NCBI RefSeq assembly: GCF_009497655.1
Contig: NZ_CP023317.1
Span: 2,571,501-2,635,500, forward strand
DNA: 64,000 bases
DNA from: Priestia megaterium
GTDB taxonomy: Bacteria; Bacillota; Bacilli; Bacillales; Bacillaceae_H
Direction: 5' to 3'
Made by a program: the position numbers and the translations under genes. Within the stretch, counting starts at the first letter, position 1. Every line of letters begins with the position of its first letter. This document shows, in pieces, positions 63,917-64,000 of this stretch. The notes under the pieces were generated by a model, which was not told where the DNA came from, did not search any database, and saw only the letters and a list, made by a program, of their open reading frames with translations.

Positions 63917-64000
63917 AAACTGTCCACGTTCTCCTCACTTGATTTATGTATCAGTGTTTAGTGTAGACAATTTTTTGCATAAGTTCAAATAATTTAAAGG

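Overview
The window is Gram-positive, low-GC Bacillaceae DNA. Strong AAGGAGG-type ribosome sites, GTG/TTG starts, U-tailed hairpin terminators and B. subtilis-like gene sets (bsdBCD, glcDF with a CdaR-type regulator, iseA, ykvR-like) point to Bacillus sensu lato. The gene mix fits Priestia (Bacillus) megaterium or a close relative; the species call is inference. No rRNA, tRNA, CRISPR array or intact insertion sequence was seen.

Region 1 (1-23.3 kb) is carbon catabolism. It holds a maeA-type malic enzyme beside a truncated AEC carrier, an M20 amidohydrolase/MFS pair with a divergent GAF-PucR regulator, the phenolic-acid decarboxylase operon bsdBCD with its LysR regulator, a second AEC carrier, glycolate oxidase glcD-glcF with a CdaR-type regulator, a PfpI protein, and a GntP permease with an iron alcohol dehydrogenase preceded by a perfect cre match. 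Small conserved unknowns lie at 12.5-14 kb.

Region 2 (23.4-38.7 kb) is housekeeping and envelope: an ABC-2 exporter with a NarL-type two-component system, an AllC/HyuC-type hydrolase, a 40-residue membrane peptide, secreted iseA behind a perfect WalR box, a GT-C membrane glycosyltransferase, a GNAT enzyme, an APH(6)-like kinase, two luciferase-like flavoproteins, DedA, endonuclease V and a secreted glycerophosphodiesterase.

Region 3 (38.7-58.2 kb) is the accessory hot spot: an LXG polymorphic-toxin locus read on the minus strand. A YwqH-like and a YwqI-like partner precede one full-length LXG protein ending in a predicted deaminase, with an Imm6-like gene after it. Downstream lies a graveyard and reservoir of orphan toxin tails (EndoU, AHH, HNH/WHH-like, and two decayed tails). 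Most carry the same pre-toxin linker and are followed by their own presumed immunity gene (CdiI-like, DUF4274, DUF6985-like, YezG). Beyond these come toxin-less immunity genes (Tdi1/DUF1851, pentapeptide, SUKH, ankyrin, Imm6). Frameshifts, nonsense codons, a segment duplication and recurrent hairpins show repeated recombination and decay.

Region 4 (58.5-64 kb) holds a MATE exporter, an EmrA/EmrB-like drug exporter with a MarR regulator, and exonuclease III.
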